From the IMG/VR virus record IMGVR_UViG_3300009124_000019, positions 1-52,509 of that record: a stretch of 52,509 nucleotides of DNA, one strand, 5' to 3'. Source of the DNA: a virus. Under the pieces are notes generated by a model that was not told the origin of the DNA, did not search any database, and saw only the letters and a list, made by a program, of their open reading frames with translations. The position numbers were made by a program, and so were the translations under genes. Shown here piece after piece: positions 51,275-52,509 of this stretch (position 1 is its first letter; each line of letters starts with the position of its first letter).

Positions 51275-51282
51275 TATTTATA
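51275..51282 (-). promoter_or_regulatory. Perfect T4 late promoter (TATAAATA) in front of the small-gene chain
   Basis: The minus strand reads TATAAATA, the exact T4 late consensus, about 180 bp upstream of the 61-aa ATG and downstream of the 2OG oxygenase. It may provide late expression of the same cassette that the sigma70-type promoter would express early. Confidence 0.6.
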
Positions 51283-51342
51283 AAGGCATTTTTAATCTCC
51301 CCAGGATATGCGGAAACTGTGGAAAAGGTTGTGGAAAAGTAT

Positions 51343-51987
51343 CTATTGTGGGACAAAGTTAGCAGTGAGGGTGATACGTTGATCATTAGGGTTAGTATCA
51401 TATCCATGGGTGATGTGTGATGGATAGATGATAATATCTCCTTCAGACATATCGAATGTACATTCAGTCATATTGTATGGGGTCATATCAGTGGAGCGAA
51501 GTTGAATGACGGGATAATGTGATGATTGTACGTTACGTCTAAATTTAACTGGCGAGTGTAATGTGTGATCGTAGTTAATAAGATAGGTGAGAGAGTAGAG
51601 GCAGTTTGAATGCTCATGAGGAGCATAGATTGCATCCTTGTTGTGTATCTCTAGGTATGAATCTTGAATAGCGAAAATTGCATCGTATTTAAGAGTATTG
51701 TCGTTTGTCCAGTTTACTGAATCAACGAGGAGTTTGTGAATAATAGGGAGATCATTAATGAGTTTATTGTTAGGACCAACTTGAGCAACGTTATGAGAGA
51801 TAGCGTTACGATCTGTTTTAAGTTGTAGATCTTCAGTTGACATCCATTCTAAGATTTGTTGTTTGAAATCATCATGATTTGGCACTGACACTTTAGAAAC
51901 AGCGGAAGGGAATAAACCATAATGCTCACGCTGAATTTTATCCTCTAGGGTGTCAGATAGTGATTGAGTGAAGATGTCTGATGACAT
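51343..51987 (-). CDS. 2OG-Fe(II) oxygenase-like protein (214 aa)
   Basis: Residues about 120-212 show the jelly-roll signature of the 2OG-Fe(II) oxygenase family common in cyanophages: YAPHEHSNCLYSLTYLINYD with the first histidines (H124 and H126), MSEGDIIIYPSHITHGYD with H194, and NDQRITLTANF with R204, expected to hold 2-oxoglutarate. The N-terminal 100 residues are helical. The enzyme would use Fe(II), 2-oxoglutarate and O2 to hydroxylate an unknown substrate. The 214-aa length fits this family. A strong promoter with TTGACA-N17-TATACT is 36 bp upstream of the ATG. No Shine-Dalgarno is evident. The substrate cannot be inferred. Confidence 0.8.
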   Translation of the reverse strand: MSSDIFTQSLSDTLEDKIQREHYGLFPSAVSKVSVPNHDDFKQQILEWMSTEDLQLKTDRNAISHNVAQVGPNNKLINDLPIIHKLLVDSVNWTNDNTLKYDAIFAIQDSYLEIHNKDAIYAPHEHSNCLYSLTYLINYDHTLHSPVKFRRNVQSSHYPVIQLRSTDMTPYNMTECTFDMSEGDIIIYPSHITHGYDTNPNDQRITLTANFVPQ

Positions 51988-52022
51988 GATGTAATTGCAG
52001 TGTGAATTATGTATGTTTGATC

Positions 52023-52051
52023 AGTATATCAGTTGATGAGTTTAATGTCAA
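52023..52051 (-). promoter_or_regulatory. Strong sigma70-type promoter (TTGACA-N17-TATACT, extended -10)
   Basis: TTGACA (52046-52051) and TATACT (52023-52028) are separated by 17 bp on the minus strand, with TGA before the -10. It starts 2 bp from... the -35 lies beside the stop of the 72-aa gene, and it drives the oxygenase gene. It is the best host-type promoter in the window. Confidence 0.85.
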
Positions 52052-52053
52052 TT

Positions 52054-52272
52054 TCATTGTGCGGGAATCAATAAGGGATATTTAACTGATGAAGATGAGG
52101 AGATCATTGATACATCAGGAATTGATCTATGCAATGGTGTGAAGAATATCCAAATGCTATCTTTGTAATTAGTAGTTTTAAGGAGATATACTTTATCAGA
52201 GCGAGTGAGTGCAAGTTTTTGCATTTTGCGATTGCGGTAAGTCTTACCGTCAGAGATGTAGAATGTTTTCAT
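52054..52272 (-). CDS. Small basic protein (72 aa), unknown function
   Basis: The frame reads MKTFYISDGKTYRNRKMQKL, then ALTRSDKVYLLKTTNYKDSI and a Ser-rich stretch (DVSMISSSSSVKYPL). It is basic with a beta-rich middle. It follows the partial right-edge ORF by 3 bp, and both begin or continue with the MKT pattern, so they may be in one transcript. Only a weak GAAGA lies before the ATG. Function is unknown and its coding status is moderately supported by the position in a tightly packed array. Confidence 0.6.
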   Translation of the reverse strand: MKTFYISDGKTYRNRKMQKLALTRSDKVYLLKTTNYKDSIWIFFTPLHRSIPDVSMISSSSSVKYPLLIPAQ

Positions 52273-52275
52273 TCT

Positions 52276-52509
52276 TCAATTAGAGAGAGATGTAATGATG
52301 GAAAGATTAGATTTAGACTGATAAGTCTTATCTAATTTTTGTGTGAGGATTCGGTTGATCTTTCGTGCTGATGCTTTAGTTGAGGGGAAGAGACTTTGTT
52401 TTGATAATTGTTGCTTAAATGTGGAATTGATGGAGGATTGTGTTTTCATGATTGAATTAATTGGTGACTGGGGTGATACGATAGCAGTGCTCTTTACTCC
52501 ATAATTTAT
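52276..52509 (-). CDS. Small protein cut by the right edge (last 77 residues seen)
   Basis: A frame ends at 52276-52278 and is open to the window edge. An internal ATG at 52449 would give 57 aa (MKTQSSINSTFKQQLSKQSL), but the preceding in-frame sequence (GVKSTAIVSPQSPINSI) looks like protein and has no stop, so the real start may lie outside. The visible part is Lys/Ser/Gln-rich (ASARKINRILTQKLDKTY) and probably basic and helical. There is no Shine-Dalgarno before the internal ATG. Function is unknown. Confidence 0.55.
   Translation of the reverse strand: MNYGVKSTAIVSPQSPINSIMKTQSSINSTFKQQLSKQSLFPSTKASARKINRILTQKLDKTYQSKSNLSIITSLSN

Noticed and set aside
1-52509. CRISPR array, tRNA genes, integrase or insertion sequence
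   Set aside because: I looked for regular short direct repeats, cloverleaf-like segments ending in CCA, and transposase or integrase-like proteins and saw none. A tRNAscan run would be decisive for tRNAs.

Overview
The window is a contiguous piece of a T4-like myovirus genome, most likely a marine cyanophage of the Synechococcus/Prochlorococcus group. Every credible gene lies on the minus strand, so transcription runs from high to low coordinates. The recognisable anchors are the baseplate wedge proteins gp25, gp6 and gp8 in T4 order (25-6-[7]-8). Between gp6 and gp8 sits one uninterrupted 6,729-codon reading frame that I read as a hugely expanded gp7. Supporting the cyanophage assignment are T4-type late promoters (ATAAATA/CTAAATA boxes), YHYH-domain proteins, a DUF4815-type protein, a 2OG-Fe(II) oxygenase, a PAAR-like tip protein and an AbrB-like small protein. 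I cannot name the phage or its host from the sequence alone.

Layout from right to left (direction of transcription): (1) 50.4-52.5 kb is an accessory block of small genes (an ORF cut by the window edge, a 72-aa ORF, a 2OG-Fe(II) oxygenase, then four tiny genes chained by overlapping stop/start codons). Host-type promoters (TTGACA-N17-TATACT and TTGACA-N17-CATTAT) precede it. (2) 50.07-50.41 kb is a 342-bp gap with a 14-bp palindrome and a 10-bp-stem inverted repeat, followed by an AbrB-like gene. (3) 44.1-49.9 kb encodes a coiled-coil protein, a cysteine-rich 1,380-aa structural protein, a PAAR-like tail-tip protein and small cyanophage-type proteins, two of them sharing about 100 bp in different frames. 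(4) 14.4-44.0 kb is the baseplate block: a GTG-start 46-aa gene, gp25, gp6 with a cysteine-rich insert, the giant gp7, a YHYH+Ig protein, a fibre-like protein ending in a cupredoxin-like domain, a GxGY-repeat protein and gp8. (5) 7.0-14.4 kb is a 2,455-aa DUF4815-type structural protein. (6) 6.5-7.0 kb holds two small coiled-coil genes ended by a strong intrinsic terminator. (7) 1-6.4 kb is the first 2,138 codons of a long tail-fibre protein running off the left edge.

Together these genes build the baseplate and its host-facing appendages. gp25, gp6, gp7 and gp8 form the wedge, the PAAR-like protein would cap the central spike, and the large repeat-rich proteins carry adhesion-type modules (LamG, Ig, carbohydrate-binding-like, beta-propeller, cupredoxin, YHYH, GxGY repeats). 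Late promoters precede most structural genes, usually 22-68 bp upstream of the start and often overlapping the end of the previous gene. The main points for follow-up are the 6,729-aa gp7, the amicyanin-spaced copper-ligand set in the fibre-like protein, the cysteine-rich insert in gp6, and the operator-like inverted repeats in the right-hand accessory region.
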